The notes under the pieces are model-generated. The model made no database searches and was not told the origin of the DNA. It saw only the letters and a list, made by a program, of their open reading frames with translations. The translations under genes were made by a program, and so were the position numbers. Positions 24,750 to 36,368 of a stretch of DNA of 64,000 nucleotides are shown here, piece by piece (within the stretch, counting starts at the first letter, position 1; each line of letters opens with the position of its first letter). This DNA is from Baylisascaris procyonis (Eukaryota; Nematoda; Chromadorea; Rhabditida; Ascarididae), in the NCBI GenBank assembly GCA_037389465.1, contig JAZARR010000059.1, positions 2,689,001 to 2,753,000 on the forward strand, given 5' to 3'.

Positions 24750-27700
24750 GGTCTTTTGGGAATTCTGCGTAAATTCAAGAGTCAACCGGGTAAGGAACTA
24801 AGGATACTTCTATTGGGTGAGTCACGATTTCCATTCATTAAATATGTCTGTCTCAATTATTCGAGTTCATGATGTTATACCGATGTTCTGTGCTTGAATT
24901 ATTCCTTAGATCTCTTCGAATGCTATTCAGAGCTTAGTTGCTACATAAAGAAAGCGTCCACTTTTAAAATTTATGTAGATGCGCTTCGTGTAAATGCAAA
25001 CGGATTTATTCATTTCCGTTCATCGAAGCAAAACAATTTCACTGCCTGACAACAGACGTTTCCACTTCAAGGATTGGTTTCATTTTAAGTGCTCCGTGCT
25101 AATTTTTTTTTTTTTTTTTAAATTCTAACTTCAAAGTTCAGTAGGGAATGCTGTTGATAGATTGCCCATTAATCTGTGAAAATATCTCTCCCCAAACATT
25201 ACCTCTCTCGTCCTTATGCACTTTTGAGAACTATTTTTGATGGATTTTTTAGTACGATTACACCGTGTGTGGTCTTCTCTATCGAAAAAGAATACTTCTA
25301 TGATCAGAACATTGGCTTCACGTTTAAAGAATATCAATCACTAGATTGGTGATCGATTTATATCATTTTTCATACATTTGTAATTTGGGAATTTCGTAAA
25401 GCAACTCTGAAAAACGCATAAACTTTTTTGGAAGCGAAACGCAACTAGGCGATGTTTCATGTTGATTCATTAATTTCCAAAGAAAACATGCGCATTTAAA
25501 GGTGAAAAAATATTTGAAATAGATCGGGTGATATAAAAAAAATTTCTTATAGATAATTTTAAAAGTGGCCGAATCAGTTAAAGCATGAAAGCATTATTCT
25601 GTTCATACTACTTTTTATCGCTAAATTTTGAAGCTGATTGGTAGGAGAACAGAGAGGAAAGGCGCATATCGTGTCAACTGCTCTAGTACGCTTTTCCACT
25701 TATGCGACTCGACCTTTTAGAGGCAGGTTTAGGTAAATAGAACGTGGAGATTTGCTATAACTACGTCAAATGAAGAAAAATGCCGCAGGAACTGATACTA
25801 TATACACTTTTGCATCTCTCTCACTTGAGTGACCGTTTTCACAAGTTGCCAACAAAAAATTAAAAATTTGAACTAATATTTTCATACGCTAACTAACTCG
25901 ACTGTTCACACAACTGATCTACAGTAAATTTGCTAATTTCTACCCTGAGTGGTGTCAAATGAAAACTGAATCGTTGCGAAATGAGTCCTAGTTTTTTAGC
26001 ACTTCCTAATGTTCACAATTCTTTTCGAAGCTGATGGATCACCGTCAAATATGACAAATGAAGTTCCTCCACAACGTACATTTTACCCACTAAATTTCTC
26101 AACTCTAATTTCAATGTCTTTCGAGTTGGAACGACCGGACAGACGAACAGACAAATGAACAGACAGGCAGACGCATACATGTAATTACACATAGGCAAGG
26201 CGTCGAGCTAATGCACTTTTCGAATGCAAACTTGACAAGCGCGTAAAAAAGAATTCCATATTTGTAAACTGACGGCTGCAGCATCAAAAACACAAAAACT
26301 AGGAACAAAAGTTTCCTACACAGGGATGTGCAGTGATTCGATGACGCGAATAGCGATAGGAATCTTAGGAAGCGATAAGAAGAGGAACCTTATCGCTCTC
26401 TGATAAAGCCCAAATTAATCGCAATTTGCATTTTTTTTTGAGCAGTGTTAGTTTTTCTTTCTCTTGACTGATCGACTTTACTGATTAAAGTTCATTGTGA
26501 TAGCAACTCTCTGTCTTTTAAAATCCTTTGCGTCATTTTGTCTGTTTGCCTCCTACAGGTTCAACTAAGCGTTCATGGTTTAAAAGCACGTAAATCAGTG
26601 CTGTGTTTAACTGACTAGTCTATATCGATGCTAGCGTATGCATTGTTCAAAATTTCAACAAATATCCTTTTTTTGGCCGAGTTTCAACCTTAATTTCATA
26701 TGTGAATTTCTGGATGAGTTATGAACTTAAAGAGAAAATTTTAGAAATTTGGAATCGAGTGCAAGTGCAATTTCATCTTCACTGCGCAATTTCATCTTCT
26801 GTTAAATGAGTTTTTACAATCGGCCAATTTTTTTGGTTCAATCTCGCAAACGACAAGAAATTTTTGTTATCTATTAACAAATTTTTCAATCATTGTTAGG
26901 AGGATCTATATACCATCGTGTAAATTTTTTTCGACTTTCGTCTAATCGACGAAATCCACGGCGAAAAGCAGTGCAATAATCGATCCTCTGCTTTTATATT
27001 TTCTAATCATTTTCATTTGTTTACTCTGAAATTCACTGCAGTTCGAATTCATCCGTTGTTGATAGAAGCACAACTTTCAGAATTGATGAAATTTTATTTT
27101 AAAAGTATTATCCTCTGTCTTTAATCCGTTTTTCTAAACACATTTTTCATCACGCCCGATTTGCTATTTTGATCTTTTCGTTTTCCTGACTGAAATCATT
27201 TTTATATTCTATATGCGTTTGATTTTTTTTGTGCAACTTCGAAAATATTTTTGTGGTGATTTTGATTTTTACTCAACTTTGTCGTTTCCGCTGCCAAAGA
27301 CTTAGCTAATTAACATAAATTTCAAGCAATAGCTCAGTGTTCTGTCATCAGCGAGTGTTCTTTTTGTAAAATTTTCTCTAACTTCCATCTGTCTATTAGT
27401 TTGATATGAGTGCAGTTGCATGAAAGTAAGCCAGATAGTGTCCAACTCAAACAGGGTAACAGTACTTATCGATGTTGGTTGTAATTAAGGTTTGGATAAT
27501 GCGGGCAAAACGACAATTCTGAAGAATCTTGCCTCGGAAGATATTGCGCATATAACACCAACACAGGTTTCATTTTCTTTTTCTTCTACGTTTACTTGTG
27601 GCTGCCGGAAGACTGACTTTTTTACAAGACACGATAGATTCTCACAATAGCACCTTTTTACACGTTTGAATTTGTCTTTATTTCTCTTTTTGAATGCTTT

Positions 27701-30700
27701 GTATATGAATCACATTTAAGTTCAGATCGATTCTCGTGGTTGCAATATTGTTTGCAATGAAGGTGCTTTAACTTCACTGCTTTTCTGATCAATATGGGAT
27801 CATTATACCACTGTCATTTTATACTCAAAGAGAGACAGCATTAATAACTTCGTTGTGCTCTTAATTTTAGGGCTTCAACATTAAAAGTGTTGTATCAGAT
27901 GACGTGAAACTGAATGTTTGGGACATTGGTGGACAACGAAAAATACGGCCATACTGGAAAAATTACTTCGAGAATACGGATGTGCTGGTATGTCATTTTC
28001 AGGCTTTATTCTAACTTGCTCATTCATTATAATTCAAGCTTTTGGCAAAACTTTTCAAAATATGAACGGTACAAGCAGCTCCACTGAAAGCGGATATTTA
28101 TGTCTGCTAACTTTGAACTCCAAATATAAACACTCAAATGTCACTAATATAGAAATTAATAAGCGCGCATAAATCCTTCTTTGTAAGCTCAAATGATCAG
28201 AACCATAGTTGTACTATTTTCGCGAAATCGATGAGTTCTGTTTTAGGCAAAAGGTGAATGAATAGGGCTGGCTGACTTATAGCAAATTAAATGATTTTTA
28301 AAATGAGAAGCGTCTCATTTTCTGCTTCTTATTCCCACTACTTCTTGAATTTCCATGTCGTTTGTATAAAACGGATGAAACTTTGACTTACTTTTGCATT
28401 ATTATCTGGCTGAATAACGAAACCACTTTGCAGATCTACGTTATTGATAGCAGCGATCGCAAACGCTTCGACGAGACTGGACTGGTAACCTGAATTGGTT
28501 TTTAAAGGATCTGCAGTCATATTTCGGCCCAAATAATTGCTTTAAAGCAAAATTTGTTATTTTGATAAGGTCTTGATCGAACAAATCCCTTGCTGATTTT
28601 TGATTGGTCCTTGGGCCAAAAGTTTCAGAAATGAGGTGAGGCCCATTGATTTTACGAGTCCCTTCCTTCGTCTACTCCCCTCTCCCCTTTGACCCTTACC
28701 CCTTACAACTGAGCACTGTTAGTTACGACGATGATCAGTTAGCAGTACGGAGTAAACGCTGTTGTTAAGCAGTCGCTTAGCAAGCTGTTTAAATGTGTGA
28801 TTATTCGCAAAGCGAGATTGCATCGTTATTGTGCAAATGTGCGAAAATGGTTGATGAGTAACTAGCTACTATCAAGATTACTTATGAAATTCAATTCGTA
28901 GATTGCACGTTATGATCGAGATTTTTAAGATTCTGTACATACGGGCTTCAGGAGGTTTAAAGAGCTCAGGTATATCATGTCAACTACTTGTTTACAGGAG
29001 CTACTTGAGTTGCTGGAGGAAGAAAAGCTGAAAAGTGTTCCAGTATTAATATACGCTAATAAACAGGTACGGAGCACTTTATGTATCCTTTTTTCTCACT
29101 CATTTCAAGTTCAGATTTGGAAGAGATACGATGATGAAATGTGAATATGCAAAATGCTTGGGATGGGAATTACAACGAACTCAAATTTCATCTCTGCCGA
29201 GCAATTTTTTAAACTCAATTGCGAAAACCATCTCTCAAAAACTTCAGCGGTTTGACACCTTGAGGGGACCACTTTTTAGAAGCAAAAGTGAACTACAAAA
29301 TTTCCTGTCAATTATCTCAATAACCGTTTTGGCTGCTGAAATCTTATGAAGACTGCATCAAATTGCGCTTTCATGAATAAATCGCTTCAAGATTCACTTT
29401 CGGGTCCCTTCTCCGCGGGCGCCACTGTGGTAGGTATCACTTGGGCGCGTGATTAGCTGGTCAGCTGATCGCATGTCTAAGTATCACTTTCTGACTTATT
29501 CTATATATATGACTAGGCATAATGTGAGCGCATATTAGGGCATTTCTTGGCAGCAAACAGTCGCTTTTGTTGCTATAAGATATGCTAGCATAAGTGGCAC
29601 CTTTTAAGCCGAACAGAGGTTGTTGAAGATCATTTTCACTGCAATGTAGGATGCTCATGCATATCCCTGCTGGTATAGCCTCATTTCCTTCCATCTAACT
29701 CACTCAGCTAATCCAGCCTGGTCAATCAAACTTCACCATGACCAGGTTTGCGCTGAAGCACGACAGTGATCACCACCAAAACACATATCTGAATGGCCAA
29801 CTGAAAACGCGATCGCAAAAACTAATTAATGAATGATCAGGAGGCAGTTCACAGGGACCAAAGTTTTCATTCCAAGTACCGCTTGCAGAGTGTCACAAAT
29901 CAAATTTGCGTATTTGCATACGCTCATCTTTTCTAATTTCCTTATTTGAGGATCTTGTAACGGCTGCGAAAGCTAGCGAAATTGCCGAAGGTCTCCAATT
30001 ACTTTCGATTCGAGACAGGTCATGGCAAATTCAGGCGTGTTCAGCGGTCACCGGTGAAGGCATTAGGGTATGTAAAATTGCATGAAATATTCCTTCTGTC
30101 ATTGCGGGAGAATTCCGCTAAGGACTGACTAGGCAACAGTGATTCACTGATTCAGTCGGTGTCCAAGAGCGCTGCTGCCTCTACCCCCCCTCCCCCTCCC
30201 GTCCATCGCATCTTCTACCAGCGTTGTTCCAGCCTTCAAGAAACTACTCGATCAGCCGCATCATCATTAACAATTGAGTGAATGTCCCGTAGTGATGAAG
30301 GAGGAGAAGGAGGCGGCAGGTGAAGATACTGTAATAGTGGCAAAACAAAACAGATGGCAGTCACGCTAGCAAACCAAGGAAAAATAATGGAGATAAAAAA
30401 ACATGGGTATGTGAAAGGTTTCCAATTATGAAGATGTGTGAAGGCGATTAAAAAATAAGTTTAATAATCGTATTAAAAGATGCAATTTTTACTCTGAAAT
30501 TGTTCAGCCGAATGTGATAGATTCTGTTGCAGATGGGGTACCTTTGACAAAAAGTTTTCCGGCTAGGAATTAAGCTTTCTTCACTTGATAGCATTAATAG
30601 GCGTCCATTGCTAATTTGAAGTGATAATTGTGCAAGAAACTTGTTCTTGAAAAAAAAAGGTCCTTTCGAACTGCTTTTGTGTTAGATCAACGGCAATTAA

Positions 30701-32546
30701 AATAAAACTCCTTGTAATTATATTTATTATTTGTAATTCGAGTTGAAAAACCAATGAAACCTTTTGCGCTTGATGAGGCGGTCATTTTGAAACTTCTGTG
30801 CGGGATTTGTTGTATTGGAAAATGCAAGCCAAATCTACGTTAATTGATGGCTATCTGGGAATTATTGGCTAGTGCAAAAATTTGTGAAATTTGGACGCGT
30901 TTACCGAAAGTGTCAATTTTGAGCGGAACGCTCGAACAATTTGCTAGTCTTTGAAGAAACGAAGGAACGTTTTAACAGATTGCAATTCTTTTTTTAATAA
31001 TGATGCTCATCAGAAACAGATTTTTCCATTAAAATCTCCTTGAGTATCATTTTATAAATCTCTCCTCTTAAAATGGGTTAAAGAGGCAATCATTCAACAA
31101 TCGACGAAATTTTATCGGAAGTTGTTGGCTTTATTTAGTAATAAATGTCTATTGCATAAACGAAGCGCTTGCGTAAAAAGACGCTCTATCACTTCATTTT
31201 GCGTTAGAAATTTTTTTTAGTATAAAGCTATAAGTTCAACACTGATCAGCGCTAGGCAACAAACTCTCAGGTTTCCACTCAAAAGAAAATCCTTTCATCC
31301 AAAAGATACCTTACAAAATTCAGCCAGTCATCAGCTGAACTCAGTCGGTTGGTTTTCGTCAGGTCAAAGTTCACTAGATGCCTTCTTAAGGGATTTCTTA
31401 GACAAGATAGTAAATTTCTTAGACACCAAACGCTTTTGAAGGGAATCTTGTGAATAACACAAATAATATCAAAAAGCTTCCTTTGAATGTGTTATGCTCA
31501 AAAAAAGTTCTTCTTCGACCAATGAACATCACTAGATCAGTTCGATCGATCGATTGGTCGATGGATCAATTTTACAGCTGATTCATTAATTTAAACACGT
31601 CTGCCAGATCAAATGCATGATATCTTAGTGCTGCTTTTTAGAGCATTCAGTAAAATTTGCCTTGCAATTGTACTGAACTACTGGGAGTGTTGTGCTTTAG
31701 CAGATCTACGCTTGCAAGGTGCACTAATAGTTCGTGTCTGCGGGAACGTATATGTGTGAATGTATCTGTGTGCCGGTCTGCATGCGCTGTTGTTCCAGCT
31801 TGGAAGCTACCGAAGCTATAACAATGATTAGATTTATATAGCCTGATGACTCATTGCAACATCTAAGTCGATCGATCAATTTATGAACTTATGTGCGCTT
31901 AAATGTGCGGAAGAGCTTACGAGCATTTTGTGATGAGGCGGATGGGATTTTGCACTGGCCAAAAGGGGGAGGGATATGAGGCGGCTTAAAAGCACACGGA
32001 TTGGAAATACAAATGAATGCCTACTGCACCAGTGTTTTTACTTGTTAATGCTCATGAAGCTGGCTGGATGGGTGAGCAGGACAGCAAAAAGTGCATACCT
32101 TGCCGGGCCCTATGGCATGCTTTTGCACTTACTCGCTCGAATTATTTATGAAAGCGGTAGCCCCAATTTTTATGATATATACTAGTACCGCAAGACTAAA
32201 AGATTACGCAGAGTGCATTATTTCTAAGAAATACGCAGAACACCTCTCAAAAGTCATTCAATTCTACGACAGTGAAGAAAGAGTAATGAGGGATTATTCC
32301 TGACAAATCATGGGGTTTATAAGATGTGTACTATCGCTAGAACATATCAGAGCAATCACAGATTTCCCTGAAAAAAAAAGCCGGTTAAAACTCGATGTTT
32401 TCTATCAAAGAAACAGGAAGAATGTACGTAGCTACTCCAGCCGTAATAGCAATAATTATCTTGCTGACTGTTTCTTACTATTTCAGGATGGAATGGACTG
32501 GATTTCGAAGAATTTGCGGGGTCCACCAACAAAACCCCCTAAATGA
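24750..32546 (+). CDS. arl-3: ADP-ribosylation factor-like protein 3 (ARL3) GTPase
   Basis: ARL3 releases lipidated cargo from UNC119 and PDE6D carriers at cilia and membranes when GTP-bound. Exons are 24750-24816, 27490-27566, 27871-27987, 28434-28484, 28998-29066, 29951-30067 and 32487-32546. With the initiator Met they give 186 residues against 182 in human ARL3. Seen, with human numbering preserved to residue 129: the N-terminal amphipathic stretch [10 protein letters not shown], the P-loop GLDNAGKTT (K30, T31), the effector stretch ITPTQGFNIKSV, WDIGGQ (Q71), the NKQD base motif (126-129, split by an intron) and CSAVTGEG. An in-frame TAG lies directly before the first GGT codon, so the ATG must be on an upstream exon; an ATG followed directly by gtaatg at 23722-23724 is the best candidate. 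The acceptor at 29949-29950 is an unusual GAG. The last residues (RGPPTKPPK) differ from vertebrates. Confidence 0.95.
26021..26250 (+). repeat. Dispersed repeat, copy B, inside an arl-3 intron
   Basis: This is the best-preserved of three collinear copies (the others are at 23013-23220 and 54086-54249). It carries the TTTTCGAAGCTGATGGATC block, an imperfect CAGACAGACGAAC / CAGACAGGCAGACGCATACA tract, and an end block with CTTTTCGAATGCAAACTTG. Upstream similarity to copy A begins near 25790. Confidence 0.6.
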
Positions 32547-34861
32547 ACAATTTTTCGAGTATGTAACCATTTATTTCTTTTGTGTGATCGGTAAACGTTT
32601 CCAACAAAAATGTAAACAATGGAAAATGAATTTCACCGAAAAAAAACGTTTTTTAATTTCCCTGAAATTATTGCGGACATTCCATTTGACTTAAACCGAC
32701 AAATTATCTCGCTATGAATGGAGCACATTATAAAATAGGTGCATACCTAAGAACGCAGTTGTGATGGGTCGATTGACAATTCCAGAACTATTTGTTGCAT
32801 TTTGCGGTCGTTAAGAATTGAGTGGCGCAATCGGTTCGAACGATTGAAATTTATATGTTAATAGCCGTAGATGTTTCTGGTTTTCCGTTCACCTATTTCA
32901 TCAGACGTTCTTTAGGGGTATAAGTGCTGTATTCAAATCCACCACTTTAACTGTAACACAAAGGACTTGAAAATACGGTGAAATGGGTTGTACGGTAGAG
33001 ATAGATGTACGTCAAACATGTAAACTTATTGTATCTTTCCCCTTCATTTAGAGACCCACGATTAAACGTATGGGATTAAGTCAGTTTTATAGTTAGCAGC
33101 ATTCTTTACGAGAATACGCGTAATTGTTGAGTGTTACCGCAATGAACATTTGAGAGACGTAGCTAAACCACACATGCACACTCTCCCTCTCTTTATCTCC
33201 CCTCCCCGAATTAGCTCGATATTTTGGAAAGTTTATGAAGTGAGCCGCGTTTAGATGCCTAATCAGCATTGGACGGAATTAAAAGTCCTGTGGATAAGCG
33301 CTGGAACGAACTAAAAACCAAAGATATTTCGCAAAAAAACCATCCGAAAGCGCTAAAATTTTTGGTGTCTTCTCCAGTTCTAGTCATTGAGTAAAGGTGC
33401 AGGTCGTTGAGGGGTGATCATTCAGTGCAATCTTATCCATCGAATTTCTGTTTCTTTATCATTAAAAGCCTGCTAATTAGTAAGCCGCAAAATTTGCCCA
33501 GTAATGAGGTGAAAAATTCCTCTCAATTGCGAGAACGTAGTATGTGTCTGCGTGCGTGCTGATTTCTTACGGTAACCACAACGGATTTTGCGCGGCGATA
33601 GATTGCTTTGGATGGCACACTGTATGTCGCATTCAATATTGAGATATATAAGCTTACATACCACACACCACATGCAGTATCGACGGTCTCCTACCAAACC
33701 CACGGAACGGGTTGTCCAGGCGCAAAACTGATGCAGTAAATAACCGGCAACGGAATGACAATGGTATGCCCATGTGTGTTTTGAACGAAGCAGCCCTCTA
33801 AGAAGTATTAGAAGGCGGAAAAAACATTAACAATAAAAGGCTCATTTTAGAGTAACGTATAACGTAAGAACCACTTCGAAATGGTTCACTATTGATCCTT
33901 CGTATCTATGTCGTTTGTGTCAGGTGTTCACCTCGAAACCGGCCTGCTGAGAATGGAAAGAAAACCTTCGACTTTGATCGTTTGATCATTGAAGAAACTC
34001 CTAATGGGATCTGCACCTCTATGTGGCAATTGCTCCACTTCGTTAATTTCGAGTTGTGAAAACTTTGCATGGTCTCCATATAAACCTATTCTGCCTAGGC
34101 TGCAAAGTTTGGGCATGATAAGAGAACCACAATAACTTGCAGAGCGATATGCCTGACATGCTATGGCTGATAGCTGGCATTTTTCGGCAACAGTTAACAC
34201 TGCATACTAGCCATACATTGAAGTGATGCCTATCCAATATTTTTTGAGCTATGTACTAATATTTAGGAAAAGCTTCTAGCATCTCCAGGGTGTCACATTC
34301 AAATAATATCGCTCATACCGACTTAATAACATAATTTGCCCAACTTTCATGCATCTTATGCCGCTTGCTGCAGTCGTTCTTTGGCCGAATAGAAAGTTAA
34401 GCAGAGTGCTGCACTGTAGCATAGAAATTATTAATCTGTTGAAGTGAATTTATTCGCAAACGTAAACGTAATATACACATGTCATAAAGCGAAATCGCGA
34501 ATATACCGCTCAACGGATGAACTGAAGGGGGAGAATAAGAGGAGAAAATAGAGAAAACAAATCTACGAACAAAAATACAGTGAGCAACATGTCATAATAT
34601 TTAACACTCAAGAGACAATGTATATTTAACATGGATGGCAAGTTAAGTGAGAACACATGAAAAACAGAATAAGGGTGAAGGAGGTGGGGAGCATAATCTT
34701 TATTCTCTTATACAAGATGCGAACCCGAGTAGTTCTGGTGATGGCGATGTGATCTTCTTTTTAAAAATTTGCAGTGACTTCGCTTTCGCGATTTCATCCG
34801 GGACAGAGTTCCGCACACTTATTAATCACCTTGTTTGAAAAAAGTATTTGAATATATTCAG

Positions 34862-35021
34862 TTTGCACCTGTTAACAGTGGGCTTGAAGGAGTTCCCCAA
34901 ACGAGTCCAGCAATTTGTGGAAGATAATGCGAAGTTGAAGAATCATCAGCGAATAAGCAGAAAGAAAAACGAACAACAATTAAAAACGTGGAAAGAAAAC
35001 GTTGAAAAGACGAATAAATAA
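34862..35021 (+). CDS. Candidate terminal exon of an unrecognised gene
   Basis: A clean acceptor (AATATATTCAG) precedes a frame that, after one split-codon base, reads LHLLTVGLKEFPKRVQQF and then a lysine/asparagine-rich helix-like tail to a TAA. The mix of hydrophobic and charged residues at its start looks coding. The A-rich second half would look lysine-rich by chance, and I could not find convincing upstream exons; a frame ending at 34838 (ISSGTEFRTLINHLV) is just upstream but stops. I do not recognise the protein. Confidence 0.22.
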
Positions 35022-35322
35022 CAACGAGCAGATTATGACTGAAGAATGAAACACATGATGAGAAAGCACAGAACCGGAAAAACATTCGACGAGGAGATTC
35101 CATCGGTGGGTGGTGGTTGTGTAACATGATGCTGATCAAGGCACGACCAATAGGCATCATAATCCAAATATTCCAATGCACACAGATGTGCATCTTTCCA
35201 CTGTCCTTTGAACGACGTTGAAGAAGTAGCAACTGAGTTATAGAACGAATACTGAAACGTGCAAAAATTACGTAAATCCCGCCGGTCTGTGTGCTATCTA
35301 TCAAAGATGTCAAGAATCTTGC

Positions 35323-35538
35323 ATGTTGAAACCTTCAGATTGTAGGTGTGGTTTTTTATGTTCACCTGAATATGCGGGTCGCACTGTAAACGTATGCAAA
35401 ATTAGTGATTCTATCATAATAGAGACCAAAAAATGTGATTTAACTGAGTGCGCCAAGCTAGAACAAGTGAATAACATGTGTAAAGATCGTTCCTCCGTTT
35501 GTCGAATATCTCGTGGCACTTTAAAGAAACATTTCTGA
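35323..35538 (+). CDS. Candidate small cysteine-rich exon or ORF
   Basis: A 71-codon ATG-started frame contains eight cysteines in 54 residues, spaced C-x-C-x3-C-x11-C-x12-C-x4-C-x9-C-x6-C, beginning DCRCGFLC. Even cysteine number and spacing resemble secreted disulfide-rich domains, but I recognise no family. There is no signal peptide, so if real it is probably a downstream exon; an acceptor-like CCTTCAG ends at 35338, just before the first cysteine codon. It lies antisense to a low-quality minus-strand frame. Confidence 0.25.
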   Translation: MLKPSDCRCGFLCSPEYAGRTVNVCKISDSIIIETKKCDLTECAKLEQVNNMCKDRSSVCRISRGTLKKHF

Positions 35539-36368
35539 AGCATTTAACTCAAAAAAACAGAGCACACAGTCCAACATCATCACTCAGATTCTTAATTTAC
35601 CACAGTAAAATTTTGACAATGTAGCAAAAATGAGGAAAATTTTGTCAATCAAAAATCTCGTTAGCTATTCGGTGATGTATTTTCGCCGACCATTTCTCTG
35701 TGCTCTTCTTCAATTACGTTTTTATCTCACAGCGACATGAGTTCAGTAAATATACGTGCATTGATCAAACGTCTGAAAGCCAATTTTAGGTCCCGAGAGT
35801 ACTTTTGATGGAAATACGATGAGAAAAAACGCGATAAAAATAGAATGTTTTACCCAACATACTACATTAATATGAAAGACTGGGGCATAATAATGCCAGC
35901 GAAGTCAATGGCATCAATTTCTTAATAGTAGTAGGCCTAAAACAGAAGACCGAAAGTTTCTTTTGAAATGTAAACAAACTAAAAGAAATATCCAGGAATA
36001 TAAAAATAAAATATTTAACACTATATGTGCACGATGAAATGCACAATACAAAATCTAAGGAATGAAATAGACTTTAAAACACTAGTAACATAAAAAATAA
36101 TATGAGAAGAAAGCCGGATGACATAAAATACAGTGATTAACCCTTATTTTAATGCCAACTTTTAGCCCGACTCGAATCTGGAACATAGTCACTGCTCCAT
36201 GATCAGTACCCGCGTATGAGTGCGAAGCACTCTAGAAGTGATCTGGCCTAAGCGAGAAACCATGTCGGGTTAGAGTGATGTTCGTGATAGCTTGGTGATG
36301 TGGCCGGTTCGCCCCGCAAGCTGGATATTATGAGGTCGCGCCCGCCCAGACAAGTGCGTCGATAATAT

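Larger units (their letters stand above)
32547..36368. other. Convergent intergenic region between arl-3 and the SMPDL3-like gene
   Basis: The two flanking genes converge here. No known family is recognised. Two short plus-strand reading frames are listed separately because they look coding. A 90-codon minus-strand frame (33928-34200) and a 151-codon one (34858-35313) lack motifs. Positions 35600-36368 are AT-rich with nothing recognised except a small palindrome at 36218-36232. Confidence 0.6.

Noticed and set aside
32100..32370. Possible reversed copy of the dispersed repeat in the last arl-3 intron
   Set aside because: Only a 15-base match (ACCGCTTTCATAAAT) was seen; matches of that length are expected by chance within a 64-kb window.
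32821..32846. tRNA-like A-box (TGGCGCAATCGG) and B-box-like GGTTCGAAC
   Set aside because: The two motifs overlap instead of being about 30-40 nt apart and no cloverleaf can be drawn, so this is not a tRNA gene.
34858..35313. 151-codon minus-strand frame
   Set aside because: It is hydrophobic and compositionally biased, as expected for the complement of an A-rich strand, overlaps a better plus-strand candidate exon, and does not supply the missing SMPDL3 C-terminus.
36160..36240. Possible minus-strand tRNA 3' half (TTCGAGTC) with a small palindrome
   Set aside because: The flanking bases do not form a T-arm or an acceptor stem.
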